The notes under the pieces are model-generated. The model made no database searches. It worked only from the letters and a program-made list of their open reading frames with translations, and had not been told where the DNA came from. A stretch of DNA of 47,210 nucleotides from an uncultured bacterium (lineage in GTDB: Bacteria; Bacillota; Clostridia; Lachnospirales; Lachnospiraceae). A program made the position numbers and the translations under genes. Positions 33,051 through 41,751 of the stretch are shown here, one piece after another (the first letter of the stretch is position 1; every line of letters begins with the position of its first letter). The stretch is from assembly GCA_947177425.1 (NCBI GenBank), contig CAMWUN010000026.1:1-47210 (forward strand), given 5' to 3'.

Positions 33051-34418
33051 CTACAGATATGCTATGGCGTCTGCCACTGTTTTTACCCCGATTATCTTAA
33101 TCCCTTTAATTTCTTTTACGCTTTCCATGCACACATAAGGAATGACACAGGCTGTAAATCCCAGCTTTTTCGCCTCCTGCACCCGGGCCTGTATCATGCT
33201 CACGCCTCTGACTTCGCCGCTTAATCCCACTTCTCCTATGGCAATCAGCTTACTGTCAATAATCCGGTTTTTGAAGCTGGAGGCCAGGGCCATGGCGATT
33301 CCCAAATCAACGGCAGGCTCCTGTATTTTAATTCCCCCGGCGATATTTACATAGGCGTCGCAGTTGCCCAGGGACATACCAAGCCTCTTTTCCAACACTG
33401 CGATCAGCAGATTCACCCTGTTAAAATCTGTCCCTATGGTCTGTCTTCTTGGTATGCCAAAATTGGAATGACACACCAGCGCCTGAATTTCAATAAGCAT
33501 GGGCCGGGTGCCTTCTATGGAGCAGACTACGATAGAACCGCTTGTCTCTTCAGGCTTTCCGCTTAACATAAATTCAGAAGGATTCATTACTTCCCTAAGT
33601 CCTGACGCTTCCATCTCAAATACCCCGATTTCATTGGTTGAACCGAACCTGTTCTTGACCCCCCGCAGGATACGGTAAGAAGCATGTCTGTCCCCTTCAA
33701 AATAAAGAACTGTATCCACCATATGCTCCAGCACCCTTGGGCCTGCCACAGTTCCTTCCTTGGTCACATGGCCTACAATAAAAATAGAGATGTTAAGCCC
33801 CTTTGCCAACTGCAGAAATGTACCGGTGGATTCCCTGACCTGGGATACGCTTCCCGGAGCCGATGAAATGCCCTCATGATACATGGTCTGGATAGAATCA
33901 ATCACCACAATATCCGGTTTCACATTCCGTATAGTTTCTTCAACGGCCGGAAGACTTGTTTCGCACAAAAGCTTTAAATGTTCATTAAACTCCCCAATGC
34001 GGTTGGCCCGGATTTTAATCTGTTTCAGTGATTCCTCCCCCGAAACATACAGCACTTCCCGCCCGTCCCCCGCCAGGTTCCTGCATACCTGGAGCAGGAG
34101 GGTAGACTTGCCGATGCCCGGATCGCCCCCTACCAGTATCAGGGAGCCCTTTACAAGGCCCCCGCCCAAAACCCTGTCAAGTTCCTGCATACGGGTAGTG
34201 ATTCTGTCCTCTTCCTCCAGCGAAATCTCAGAAAGGGCCGATGGACGGCTCTTTAATCCGCCGGTCTTTTTTCCCCCCGTCTCTTTGCTTTTTGTAAGGA
34301 CGCTTTCCTCTACAAAGGTATTCCACTGCCTGCATCCCGGACACTGGCCCATCCATTTGACGGACTCGTATCCGCAGCTCTGACAGAAAAATACGGTAGT
34401 ACTTTTTCCTTTTGCCAT
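33051..34418 (-). CDS. radA: DNA repair/recombination protein RadA
   Basis: 455 residues. N-terminal four-cysteine zinc finger (CQSCG...CPGC, about 9-26), RecA-like ATPase with Walker A GGDPGIGKSTLL and Walker B IVVIDSIQTM, the RadA-specific KNRFG motif, and a C-terminal Lon-protease-like domain (NIAGGIKIQEPAVDLGIAMALASS). It drives branch migration in recombination. ATG at 34418 is preferred over 34424 by spacing from AGGGGA. The clpC-radA order resembles B. subtilis, but no disA follows; the LCP gene takes that place. Confidence 0.96.
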   Translation of the reverse strand: MAKGKSTTVFFCQSCGYESVKWMGQCPGCRQWNTFVEESVLTKSKETGGKKTGGLKSRPSALSEISLEEEDRITTRMQELDRVLGGGLVKGSLILVGGDPGIGKSTLLLQVCRNLAGDGREVLYVSGEESLKQIKIRANRIGEFNEHLKLLCETSLPAVEETIRNVKPDIVVIDSIQTMYHEGISSAPGSVSQVRESTGTFLQLAKGLNISIFIVGHVTKEGTVAGPRVLEHMVDTVLYFEGDRHASYRILRGVKNRFGSTNEIGVFEMEASGLREVMNPSEFMLSGKPEETSGSIVVCSIEGTRPMLIEIQALVCHSNFGIPRRQTIGTDFNRVNLLIAVLEKRLGMSLGNCDAYVNIAGGIKIQEPAVDLGIAMALASSFKNRIIDSKLIAIGEVGLSGEVRGVSMIQARVQEAKKLGFTACVIPYVCMESVKEIKGIKIIGVKTVADAIAYL

Positions 34419-34448
34419 AATCATCCCCTATTCTTGCAAAATCCCTCA

Positions 34449-34493
34449 AAAAACTGCTGCAAAAAGAAAAATTTACTTTTTGCAGCAGTTTTT
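34449..34493. terminator. Strong bidirectional terminator
   Basis: An 18-bp perfect stem (34449-34466 with 34476-34493), centred on CTGCTGCAAAAAG, with A/T-rich flanks on both sides. It ends the 136-residue gene and lies ahead of radA. Confidence 0.85.
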
Positions 34494-34520
34494 CATCAGT
34501 GCGTATCAGTGTTGATTCTG

Positions 34521-34931
34521 TTATTTGGTTATCCTGACGTTTACTCCGGCTTCTCCGGCCAGTTCCACGCTTAAGTTCAGTTTACCGCTCAAATTGGTTT
34601 TCATCTTGCCGATACTTGCATCATCTACAAATACCTCATATTCCGTATCCTCGTTAAGCCCTACCGTAACCTGCGCGTCTGTATCGCCCTCCAGCGAAAA
34701 GCTGACCTCCTGAGCCGTCTCATTAAAATGCAGAACACTCGTTCCCGGCACTGATTCGTAAACGAACAGTCCGTTTTTTTCAAGCTTGGTCATGGTCTTA
34801 TAAGTCTTAACCTTATAAAGATCCCCACAGTGTTCGAAATCTTCCAGTTTCGCCTTTTCCTTAAGTTCATGGTTTCCAAAACTAATCGTTCCGTCCGCCT
34901 CTGTGCGGAGCAATTCCTCTACAACAGCCAT
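34521..34931 (-). CDS. Small conserved protein, often labelled endosialidase; function unknown
   Basis: 136 residues, no signal peptide or membrane segment, rich in beta-strand pattern, ending SVELAGEAGVNVRITK. I recall similar Lachnospiraceae proteins carrying the label endosialidase, but it is far too short for that enzyme and shows no sialidase Asp-boxes, so the label should not be trusted. ATG at 34931 after AGGAGG. Between clpC and radA on the same strand; an AT-rich 99-nt gap upstream could hold a promoter (TATACT near 34984-34989 with a poor -35). Confidence 0.8.
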   Translation of the reverse strand: MAVVEELLRTEADGTISFGNHELKEKAKLEDFEHCGDLYKVKTYKTMTKLEKNGLFVYESVPGTSVLHFNETAQEVSFSLEGDTDAQVTVGLNEDTEYEVFVDDASIGKMKTNLSGKLNLSVELAGEAGVNVRITK

Positions 34932-35029
34932 TGTCTTATGTCCTCCTGCTACATGTCTTTGGTCTTCACCTGTAGTTAATGTCAGTATAATATATTTTGT
35001 GATTTATATCTACCGAAAAAATTTTAATT

Positions 35030-37486
35030 TTAATTATTTTTTGTGCGGATGTCAAAAACAACCTGCTCTTTGCGGAAGCCGGCCGTAACCGTATCGCCCG
35101 CTTTCACCCGTCCTTCCAGAATTTCCTCCGCAAGCTTATCCTCCACCACATTCTGCAAAGCCCTCTTCAAGGGCCGCGCCCCCATCTTGTCATCCGCATA
35201 TTTGCTCACAATATGGTCTTTCAAAGCGCTGCTCACCTGAAGCTTAATCTGCATCTGCTTTAAACATCTCTTTGCCAGATTGTCGCACAACAGCCTGATT
35301 ATTTCATGCATTTCCACACTGCCTAAAGGCTGGAACACCATAATTTCATCAATACGGTTAATGAATTCCGGTTTAAAGAGTTTTTTGACCTCCTCCATCA
35401 CACCGTCCTTCATTTTTTCATAATCCTGCTCTTTGGTAGTCTCTGTAAAAAATCCCAGATTCTTGGGGGCGATAATCCTCTGGGCGCCGGCATTGGAGGT
35501 CATAATCAGAATGGTATTCTTAAAACTTACCTTTCTGCCTTTGGAATCGGTGATATGACCATCGTCGAGAACCTGCAAAAGTACATTAAATACATCCGGG
35601 TGGGCCTTTTCTATTTCGTCAAAAAGCACCACGGAATAAGGATTTTTCCTGATTTTCTCGCTGAGCTGCCCGCCTTCCTCAAACCCTACATACCCTGGAG
35701 GGGAGCCGATCATCTTTGACACCGAGTGTCCTTCCATATATTCAGACATATCTACACGTATCAGGGCATTTTCCGATCCAAACATGGCTTCCGCCAGTGC
35801 TTTGCTCAGCTCCGTCTTTCCTACCCCTGTCGGGCCTAAAAACAGGAAAGATCCAATGGGCCTGTTGGGATCCTGAAGGCCCACCCGTCCCCTGCGGATA
35901 GCCTTTGAGACAGCCGTAACCGCCGCTTCCTGCCCTATCACCCGTTTGTGCAGGATTTTTTCCAGCTTTAACAGCCGCTCGCTTTCTTTTTCCGTCAGTT
36001 TCTTTACAGGCACCTTGGTCCAGGAAGCCACCACCTCGGCAATCTCGTTTTCCCCTACTGTGATACTGCTTTCCGCCTGTTTCTTTCTGTTTCTTTCTCT
36101 TGCCTGTTCGTATTTTTTAATCAGCTTTTCCTGTTCCTTACGGCATTGGGCTGCCTTTTCCAGATTCTGCTCTTTCAGGCACTGCTCCACTTCCTCATCA
36201 AATTTGCGGATTTGTTCCAGCATTTCCTTTAAATTTTCCGGCATATGCATACTTTTCAGCCGCACTGCCGCCGCTGCCTCGTCGATTAAGTCAATTGCCT
36301 TATCTGGCAGGTTCCTGTCGTTGATATACCGCTCTGACAACTGTACCGCCGCCTGGATTGCCTCCGCAGAAATCGTCACCTTGTGGTGTTCCTCATATTT
36401 AGGCGCAACCCCTCTTAAAATTTCCACCGCTTCTTCTATGGACGGCTCTTCCACATGAACAGACTGGAAACGCCTCTCTAAAGCCGCATCCCTTTCCACG
36501 TATTTATGATACTCCGCCACCGTTGTAGCGCCAATCAACTGCAGTTCTCCCCTGGCAAGGGAGGGCTTTAAGATATTGGAAGCGTCAATGGCTCCCTCCG
36601 CTCCTCCTGCCCCGATAATGGTATGCATTTCGTCCAGAAACAGAATAACATTGCCCGCCTCCTGCACTTCCCGGATAACCTTCTTAATCCGCTCTTCAAA
36701 CTCGCCCCGGTATTTGGATCCGGCCACCATTCCCGACAAATCCAGCGTAAGGAGCCTTTTATTCTGTACTGTAAAGGGTACCTCGCCGGCTACGATACGC
36801 ATGGCAAGTCCCTCTACCACAGCAGTTTTCCCGACTCCCGGCTCCCCTATCAGACAAGGGTTATTTTTGGTTCTCCGGCTCAGTATCTCTATCACGCGCT
36901 TAATTTCATTTTCCCTTCCAATGACGGGGTCAAGTTTTCCCGCCCCTGCAAGGGCCGTCAAATCCCTGCTGTACTGTTCTAACGTAGAGGCCTTACCGTT
37001 TTTGCGGTTCTGCTTCTTTCCCAAATCTTCCTTATAAAGGTTTCCATCCTGCCCCATGGCAATCAGCGTGTCCGCATAAAGCCTCTGGATGGATATGCCA
37101 AGGGTATTGAGAAGCCTCACTGCCACATTTTCCCCTTCCTTTAACAGGGCCAGGAGAATATGCTCTGTTCCCGTCTCTTTCGCCCCGAAACGGTCCGCCT
37201 GCTTATGGGCCTCCTCCAGCACTATGCGCGCCCTGGGGGAATACCCTTCCTTCTCTTTCACCACCACTGACGGTTCCGGCATAATCAGATCCTGTATCAT
37301 TTCTATAATCTTTTCTTCGTCTGCGCCGTTCCCTTTCAGAACCTTAGAGGCTACTCCCGTGTTTTCTTTCAGCAGACCTACCAGCATATGTTCCGTTCCC
37401 ACATATCCAGTCCGCATTCTGGATGCTGTTTTTTCTGCAAGGGACAGTGCTGCTTTTGCTTTATTGGTAAAACCACCTGACTGCAT
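35030..37486 (-). CDS. clpC: ATP-dependent Clp protease ATP-binding subunit ClpC
   Basis: 818 residues. Two Clp N repeats (about 1-140), AAA+ D1 with Walker A GEPGVGKTA, a UVR-like coiled middle segment (EQNLEKAAQCRKEQEKLIKKY), AAA+ D2 with GPTGVGKTE, and a C-terminal D2-small domain. It unfolds substrates for ClpP. The start ATG at 37486 lies 1 nt after the stop of the GntR gene, and its ribosome site (GGAGG) is inside that gene's last codons, so translation is coupled. No ctsR, mcsA or mcsB is present, unlike B. subtilis. Confidence 0.96.
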   Translation of the reverse strand: MQSGGFTNKAKAALSLAEKTASRMRTGYVGTEHMLVGLLKENTGVASKVLKGNGADEEKIIEMIQDLIMPEPSVVVKEKEGYSPRARIVLEEAHKQADRFGAKETGTEHILLALLKEGENVAVRLLNTLGISIQRLYADTLIAMGQDGNLYKEDLGKKQNRKNGKASTLEQYSRDLTALAGAGKLDPVIGRENEIKRVIEILSRRTKNNPCLIGEPGVGKTAVVEGLAMRIVAGEVPFTVQNKRLLTLDLSGMVAGSKYRGEFEERIKKVIREVQEAGNVILFLDEMHTIIGAGGAEGAIDASNILKPSLARGELQLIGATTVAEYHKYVERDAALERRFQSVHVEEPSIEEAVEILRGVAPKYEEHHKVTISAEAIQAAVQLSERYINDRNLPDKAIDLIDEAAAAVRLKSMHMPENLKEMLEQIRKFDEEVEQCLKEQNLEKAAQCRKEQEKLIKKYEQARERNRKKQAESSITVGENEIAEVVASWTKVPVKKLTEKESERLLKLEKILHKRVIGQEAAVTAVSKAIRRGRVGLQDPNRPIGSFLFLGPTGVGKTELSKALAEAMFGSENALIRVDMSEYMEGHSVSKMIGSPPGYVGFEEGGQLSEKIRKNPYSVVLFDEIEKAHPDVFNVLLQVLDDGHITDSKGRKVSFKNTILIMTSNAGAQRIIAPKNLGFFTETTKEQDYEKMKDGVMEEVKKLFKPEFINRIDEIMVFQPLGSVEMHEIIRLLCDNLAKRCLKQMQIKLQVSSALKDHIVSKYADDKMGARPLKRALQNVVEDKLAEEILEGRVKAGDTVTAGFRKEQVVFDIRTKNN

Positions 37487-37487
37487 G

Positions 37488-37862
37488 TCAACTTCCTCCA
37501 AACTCTTCATATACTTCATCTATCATCTGGTACACTTCTTCTTTGGAGATACCTTTGCAGATTCCCTTTGCCAGTATCACCCGCATATTCTCTTCCATTT
37601 CCCCAAGTGCCCGTAATTTATCTGCATCCAGCGCTATCACAGCGCCCTTCCTTCTGTCCACTTTTACAAAGCCTTCCTGCTTTAGTACCGTATAGGCTTT
37701 ATTCACCGTATGCATATTTATGCCGATGTCTTCTGCAAGCTGCCGCACAGAAGGAAGGGCGTCCCCTTCCCTGAATTTTGCTGCCGCAATCCCTAAAATA
37801 ATCTGATTTCTAAGCTGCAGATAAAGCGCTTCCTCACTGCCAAAATCTATTTCTATGACCAT
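37488..37862 (-). CDS. GntR-family (YtrA-type) transcriptional regulator
   Basis: 124 residues. Winged HTH (about 10-75): LYLQLRNQIILGIAAAKFREGDALPSVRQLAEDIGINMHTVNKAYTVLKQEGFV, then a short ~45-residue helical C-terminus without an effector domain, as in YtrA-type regulators. ATG at 37862 has AAGGA seven nt upstream; an earlier in-frame ATG (37868) is too close. Immediately upstream of and coupled to clpC, so it probably controls its own operon. A 17-bp palindrome sits just upstream (37879-37895). Confidence 0.9.
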   Translation of the reverse strand: MVIEIDFGSEEALYLQLRNQIILGIAAAKFREGDALPSVRQLAEDIGINMHTVNKAYTVLKQEGFVKVDRRKGAVIALDADKLRALGEMEENMRVILAKGICKGISKEEVYQMIDEVYEEFGGS

Positions 37863-37878
37863 ATGCATATCCTTCCCG

Positions 37879-37895
37879 TATGTCCGCGGGACATA
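37879..37895. promoter_or_regulatory. Candidate operator of the GntR-clpC operon
   Basis: TATGTCC-GCG-GGACATA is a perfect 7-bp inverted repeat with a 3-nt centre, ending 17 bp before the GntR start codon. Its size and place fit autoregulation by GntR. Confidence 0.55.
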
Positions 37896-37942
37896 TCCTC
37901 TCATCCCACCCTGCCGCCTGTATGCAAATTTACTGTATTGGC

Positions 37943-37978
37943 ACGTAAGAGGAATAGCATCTGCTATTCCTCTTATGT
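37943..37978 (-). terminator. Hairpin after the SH3b protein gene
   Basis: TAAGAGGAATAGCA (37946-37959) pairs perfectly with TGCTATTCCTCTTA (37962-37975), extended by three more pairs. It starts 3 nt past the SH3b stop codon. No clear U run on the minus strand, so termination is likely but not certain. Confidence 0.6.
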
Positions 37979-37981
37979 GTT

Positions 37982-39364
37982 TTATAAATCTTTATCGTCC
38001 ATGTTCAAAAATTCAAATTCAAATTCGTCGTCATCCACCAGGAAGTTCTGAGGCTTTCTGGGTGCAGGACGTCTCTCCGGTTCCTTCTTCTGGGCCGGGT
38101 TCGGCTCCCGCTCTGCCCTTGGCCTGCTCTGTCCGGCTCTTGGCGCCCCTTCCCTGCTCTGCCCTTTTACCGGACGTTCCTGGCCGGAAGGCTGTGCCGG
38201 TCTCTTCTTCTTTACCGGAGGCTGTTCTTCCTCTTCCTCCTCTTCCACCGGACGCTTTCTTATCTTTTTCTTTACCGGAGCGGGCTCCGGTTCTTCTTCC
38301 TCTTCCTCTTCTTCCTCCTCATCCTCGTCTTCATAATCTTCATAATAAAGTTCGCGGATCTTAAAGAGAAGAATCGTAAGCACAATAAACAAAATAACAA
38401 TAACTACTGCCAGAATAATAATGATGATTTTTTCCTTGTCAAGCTGATCCTGTAATTTCTGGTTGCTTTCATTGGCAGCCCCAGCCACATTTAAAACCTC
38501 GCTCAGCTTCATCCGGGTTCCGTTAATATTGTCATAAAGATAGTATGCATATTCCCCTGCATCATCCTGCGTATAAACGATTTCGTAATCATTATTTTCC
38601 GACGCAGGTTCCGGCTCTGGTTCCGGCTCCGCAGCTTCGCCGCCTTCAGGGTTTTCTCCCCCTTCCGGATTTTCGCCTTCACCGCCCTCCGGGGTTTCTC
38701 CCCCTTCGGATGCCTCTGAACCGCCTCCTCCCGGGTTCTCAACAGCGCCGCCTATCTCAACCAGGTCAGCACGCACATAGCCCTCCACAGCCTTGTTATT
38801 GTAGGTACAGGTTATCTGATACCATTTATTTCCGCCGCTGTCATTGGCCTCTCCAATCAGTGTGACTGCTGTCCCGTTAGGCAGGGATGCCAGAGTGTCA
38901 TGCTGTGTGGACGCCCCTGCACGGACTCTCACGTTGGTAGGCGACTTCACCACTGCCTGCTGTTCCCCTATAGCTGTGGGTACAGTATCCGCCGGTTTTG
39001 ACCCTCCGCTGCTGCTTGCTGCTGTCTCAGTAACAGCTTTCACCTCAATGTTCGCACTGGTTTCCACCAGATCGCTCCTGATATATCCAAATCCGCCATT
39101 AGCCACGGAAACTTTATACCAGACCGTTCCCGAACCATCTTTCACCGCTTCTAAAATATCAATCGTTTTTCCCTTTACTGTACTGCCAACCACTTCACTG
39201 TCCGTACTGGCCTGTGAACGTATCTTTGCAGTTTCCGCTTTCACCTTTCCTTCTGCTGCAAAGCAGGAAAAAGAACTGGCGAAGATTACCATTACAGCGG
39301 CCGCTATGCCCGCCAGTCCTTTCACCCAACTGCTTTTCTGAATCAGCGTATCAAATTTTTTCAC
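37982..39364 (-). CDS. Membrane-anchored bacterial SH3-domain protein with charged cytoplasmic tail
   Basis: 460 residues. Signal peptide/anchor (about 15-37), two SH3b domains (about 40-100 and 138-204) expected to bind the cell wall, a Gly/Glu/Pro low-complexity repeat (about 210-255, GGENPEGG-type), a single TM helix (about 312-335), an acidic run (EEDEEE, about 345-360), then a basic Pro/Arg/Lys tail ending in acidic DDDEFEFEFLNMDD. If the signal is cleaved, the topology is wall-facing N-terminus and cytoplasmic tail. Start is GTG at 39364 after AAGGAG. It lies 11 nt after the zinc-ribbon gene at the end of the pur operon. Function unknown. Confidence 0.82.
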   Translation of the reverse strand: MKKFDTLIQKSSWVKGLAGIAAAVMVIFASSFSCFAAEGKVKAETAKIRSQASTDSEVVGSTVKGKTIDILEAVKDGSGTVWYKVSVANGGFGYIRSDLVETSANIEVKAVTETAASSSGGSKPADTVPTAIGEQQAVVKSPTNVRVRAGASTQHDTLASLPNGTAVTLIGEANDSGGNKWYQITCTYNNKAVEGYVRADLVEIGGAVENPGGGGSEASEGGETPEGGEGENPEGGENPEGGEAAEPEPEPEPASENNDYEIVYTQDDAGEYAYYLYDNINGTRMKLSEVLNVAGAANESNQKLQDQLDKEKIIIIILAVVIVILFIVLTILLFKIRELYYEDYEDEDEEEEEEEEEEPEPAPVKKKIRKRPVEEEEEEEQPPVKKKRPAQPSGQERPVKGQSREGAPRAGQSRPRAEREPNPAQKKEPERRPAPRKPQNFLVDDDEFEFEFLNMDDKDL

Positions 39365-39375
39365 TTTTCTTCTCC

Positions 39376-39840
39376 TTACCTCTCCCTTGTATACCGTTTA
39401 CTTCCTTCTTCTCCGGTCGTGCCATCTGCGTATCCTTTTCCTTTCTTGCGCTCGGCGCGGGTCTGCTCTTCCACCTGTTTGTGATAAATTTCCTCGCACT
39501 TGTGGCACAGACGGCCGCTCTTAATGTCCACACCGCACATTTCACAAACAATATATCCGGCTCTGCTTTCAATTACTTCAAATCGGTTTTCTTTAATCAT
39601 TTCACGGATAGCCTTATGGGAAACACCTGTCTCATCAGAGATTTCACCTACATTAGCTCCTCTGTGCTTTTCCAGGTAATTCCGCACTTTTCCATAGTTG
39701 TCGTAAGATATTCCCCCACATTCTTCACACTTATATTCCCCAAGTCCCTTGTATACCATAACTCCTTCACACTCTGGACACAAGATAGGCCGGTCTAATT
39801 CATTTTCTAATGATACTGATTTCATCATTTTCATAGCCAT
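39376..39840 (-). CDS. Zinc-ribbon/helix-turn-helix protein (YvyF/TIGR03826-like)
   Basis: 154 residues. N-terminal zinc ribbon (CPECEG...CEECGG, about 21-42), a central HTH-like segment (ANVGEISDETGVSHKAIREMIKENRFEV), a second four-cysteine cluster (CEMCG...CHKCEE, about 98-114), then a basic tail. The layout resembles the flagellar-region YvyF family, but no flagellar genes are present. It starts 15 nt after purD, so it is in the purEMND transcript. The role is unknown; DNA or RNA binding is plausible. Confidence 0.78.
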   Translation of the reverse strand: MAMKMMKSVSLENELDRPILCPECEGVMVYKGLGEYKCEECGGISYDNYGKVRNYLEKHRGANVGEISDETGVSHKAIREMIKENRFEVIESRAGYIVCEMCGVDIKSGRLCHKCEEIYHKQVEEQTRAERKKGKGYADGTTGEEGSKRYTRER

Positions 39841-39855
39841 ATTGTCACCACCCCT

Positions 39856-41127
39856 TTACGCCTCGTCAATTGCCCTTCCAATATCGCGGCGCATATATTT
39901 GTTTTCAAAGTTCACCCATCCGGCGGCTTCATAAGCATTTGCCCTTGCTTCCTTTAAGTCCTTCCCCTTTGCTGTAATTCCCAATACTCTCCCGCCATTT
40001 GTTACAATTCCCTGGTCTGTCTTTTTCGTGCCTGCATGGAAGCAGAAATAAGAATCCTGCCCCTCAAACTTCTCCAGACCATCTATGACAAAACCTTTTT
40101 CATAGGAAACCGGATACCCTTCCGATGCCAGAACCACGCAGACCGCCGCATTGTCCTCAAAAGAAAGATCTATGGCGTCCAGTTTTCCGTCAATACATGC
40201 CTCCATTACCTCAATAATGTCGTTTTTCATCCTTGGCAGCACCACCTGCGCCTCCGGATCTCCAAATCTGGCATTATATTCCAGAACGCGGGGGCCTTCC
40301 TTGGTCAGCATAAGCCCAAAGAAGATGATACCCTTAAATTCCCTGCCTTCCGCCGCCATAGCATCCACCGTGGCCTGGTAAATATGTTTCTGGCAGAAAG
40401 CGTCCACCTCTTTTGTATAAAAAGGACTTGGGGAAAAGGTACCCATACCTCCCGTATTAAGTCCTGTATCCCCGTCCCCTGCACGCTTATGATCCTGTGC
40501 AGAGGTCATGGTCTTTATGGTTTTCCCATCCACATAGGAAAGCACTGAGACTTCCCTTCCTGTCATAAATTCTTCTATTACAAGGCGGCTGCCTGCGCTG
40601 CCAAACTGCTTATCCTGCATAATGGTCTTTACACCCTGCTTCGCCTCCTCCAAATCATTGCAAATCAGCACACCTTTCCCAAGAGCAAGGCCGTCCGCCT
40701 TGAGAACAATGGGAAACCGGGCCGTTTCCAGATATGCCAGCGCCCCCTCCGGGCTGTCAAAAGTTTCGTAGGCTGCCGTAGGGATATTGTACTTTTTCAT
40801 AAGATCCTTGGAAAATGCCTTGCTTCCCTCCAGAATTGCCGCATTTTTCCGGGGTCCGAAAGCCCGCAGCCCTTCCTTTTCCAACTCATCCACAAGTCCC
40901 CCTACTAACGGGTCGTCCATGGCCACAATGGTAAGATCAATTTCATTTTCCTTTGCAAAAGCCACGATCTTATCAAATTCCATGGCGCCGATGGGTACAC
41001 ACTGGGCAATCATCCCTATTCCTGCATTTCCCGGTGCACAATAGATTTTATCCACCTTTTTGCTTTTAGATACACTGGCCGCAATGGCATGTTCCCTGCC
41101 CCCGCTTCCTACAATCAATACTTTCAC
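39856..41127 (-). CDS. purD: Phosphoribosylamine-glycine ligase (GAR synthetase)
   Basis: 423 residues. Second step of purine synthesis: PRA + glycine + ATP to GAR. N-domain begins MKVLIVGSGGREHAIA. ATP-grasp motifs include PIVLKADGLALGKGVLI and the late EYNARFGDPEAQVVLPRM. Full length. Start is GTG at 41127 after GAGGGG. It follows purN by 18 nt. Confidence 0.97.
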   Translation of the reverse strand: MKVLIVGSGGREHAIAASVSKSKKVDKIYCAPGNAGIGMIAQCVPIGAMEFDKIVAFAKENEIDLTIVAMDDPLVGGLVDELEKEGLRAFGPRKNAAILEGSKAFSKDLMKKYNIPTAAYETFDSPEGALAYLETARFPIVLKADGLALGKGVLICNDLEEAKQGVKTIMQDKQFGSAGSRLVIEEFMTGREVSVLSYVDGKTIKTMTSAQDHKRAGDGDTGLNTGGMGTFSPSPFYTKEVDAFCQKHIYQATVDAMAAEGREFKGIIFFGLMLTKEGPRVLEYNARFGDPEAQVVLPRMKNDIIEVMEACIDGKLDAIDLSFEDNAAVCVVLASEGYPVSYEKGFVIDGLEKFEGQDSYFCFHAGTKKTDQGIVTNGGRVLGITAKGKDLKEARANAYEAAGWVNFENKYMRRDIGRAIDEA

Positions 41128-41145
41128 TGTTTACACCCCTCTCTT

Positions 41146-41751
41146 TTATGTATCAAGTACTCTATATTCTGCGGCAATCCGGTCTATGGCCTCAGGCAGT
41201 ATTACCCATTCCGCCTGTTCCATGACCCTGCGCTGAAGAATTTCCGGTGTATCGTCCTCTAAGACTTCCACTGCTTTCTGGGCGATAATCCTTCCCGTGT
41301 CCGTCCCTTCATCCACGTAATGTACCGTGGCCCCGGTCACTTTCACCCCTCTTTCAAGAGCTGCCTCATGAACTTTAAGCCCATAAAACCCTGTACCGCA
41401 AAAAGACGGAATGAGGGATGGATGGATATTGATAATGCGGTCCTTATAAGCCTGCGTCATTTTCTCCGGCAGAATTACAAGAAACCCCGCAAGAACGATC
41501 AGATCCGGGCCAAGGCTGTTTACCTTTTTAAGGAAAGCATCATTAAACTCCTGCCTGTTCCCATAGTCCTTCGGTGAAATGCAGTAAGCTGGTATCCCCG
41601 CCTTCCTGGCTCTCTCTAGTGCATAGGCTCCGGCATTGTTGCTGATAACTCCGCCTATCTGCGTGTTTCTGATGGTTCCCCTTTCCACTCCGTCTATAAT
41701 AGCCTGCAGGTTGGTTCCGCCGCCGGAAACGCATACAATGATTTTCAGCAT
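41146..41751 (-). CDS. purN: Phosphoribosylglycinamide formyltransferase
   Basis: 201 residues. Transfers formyl from 10-formyl-THF to GAR. Conserved GGGTNLQAI near the start, catalytic Asn-His-Asp set in [10 protein letters not shown] and [13 protein letters not shown] at 41751 overlaps the purM stop by 7 nt, with GGGAG seven nt upstream, so the two are translationally coupled. Confidence 0.96.
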   Translation of the reverse strand: MLKIIVCVSGGGTNLQAIIDGVERGTIRNTQIGGVISNNAGAYALERARKAGIPAYCISPKDYGNRQEFNDAFLKKVNSLGPDLIVLAGFLVILPEKMTQAYKDRIINIHPSLIPSFCGTGFYGLKVHEAALERGVKVTGATVHYVDEGTDTGRIIAQKAVEVLEDDTPEILQRRVMEQAEWVILPEAIDRIAAEYRVLDT

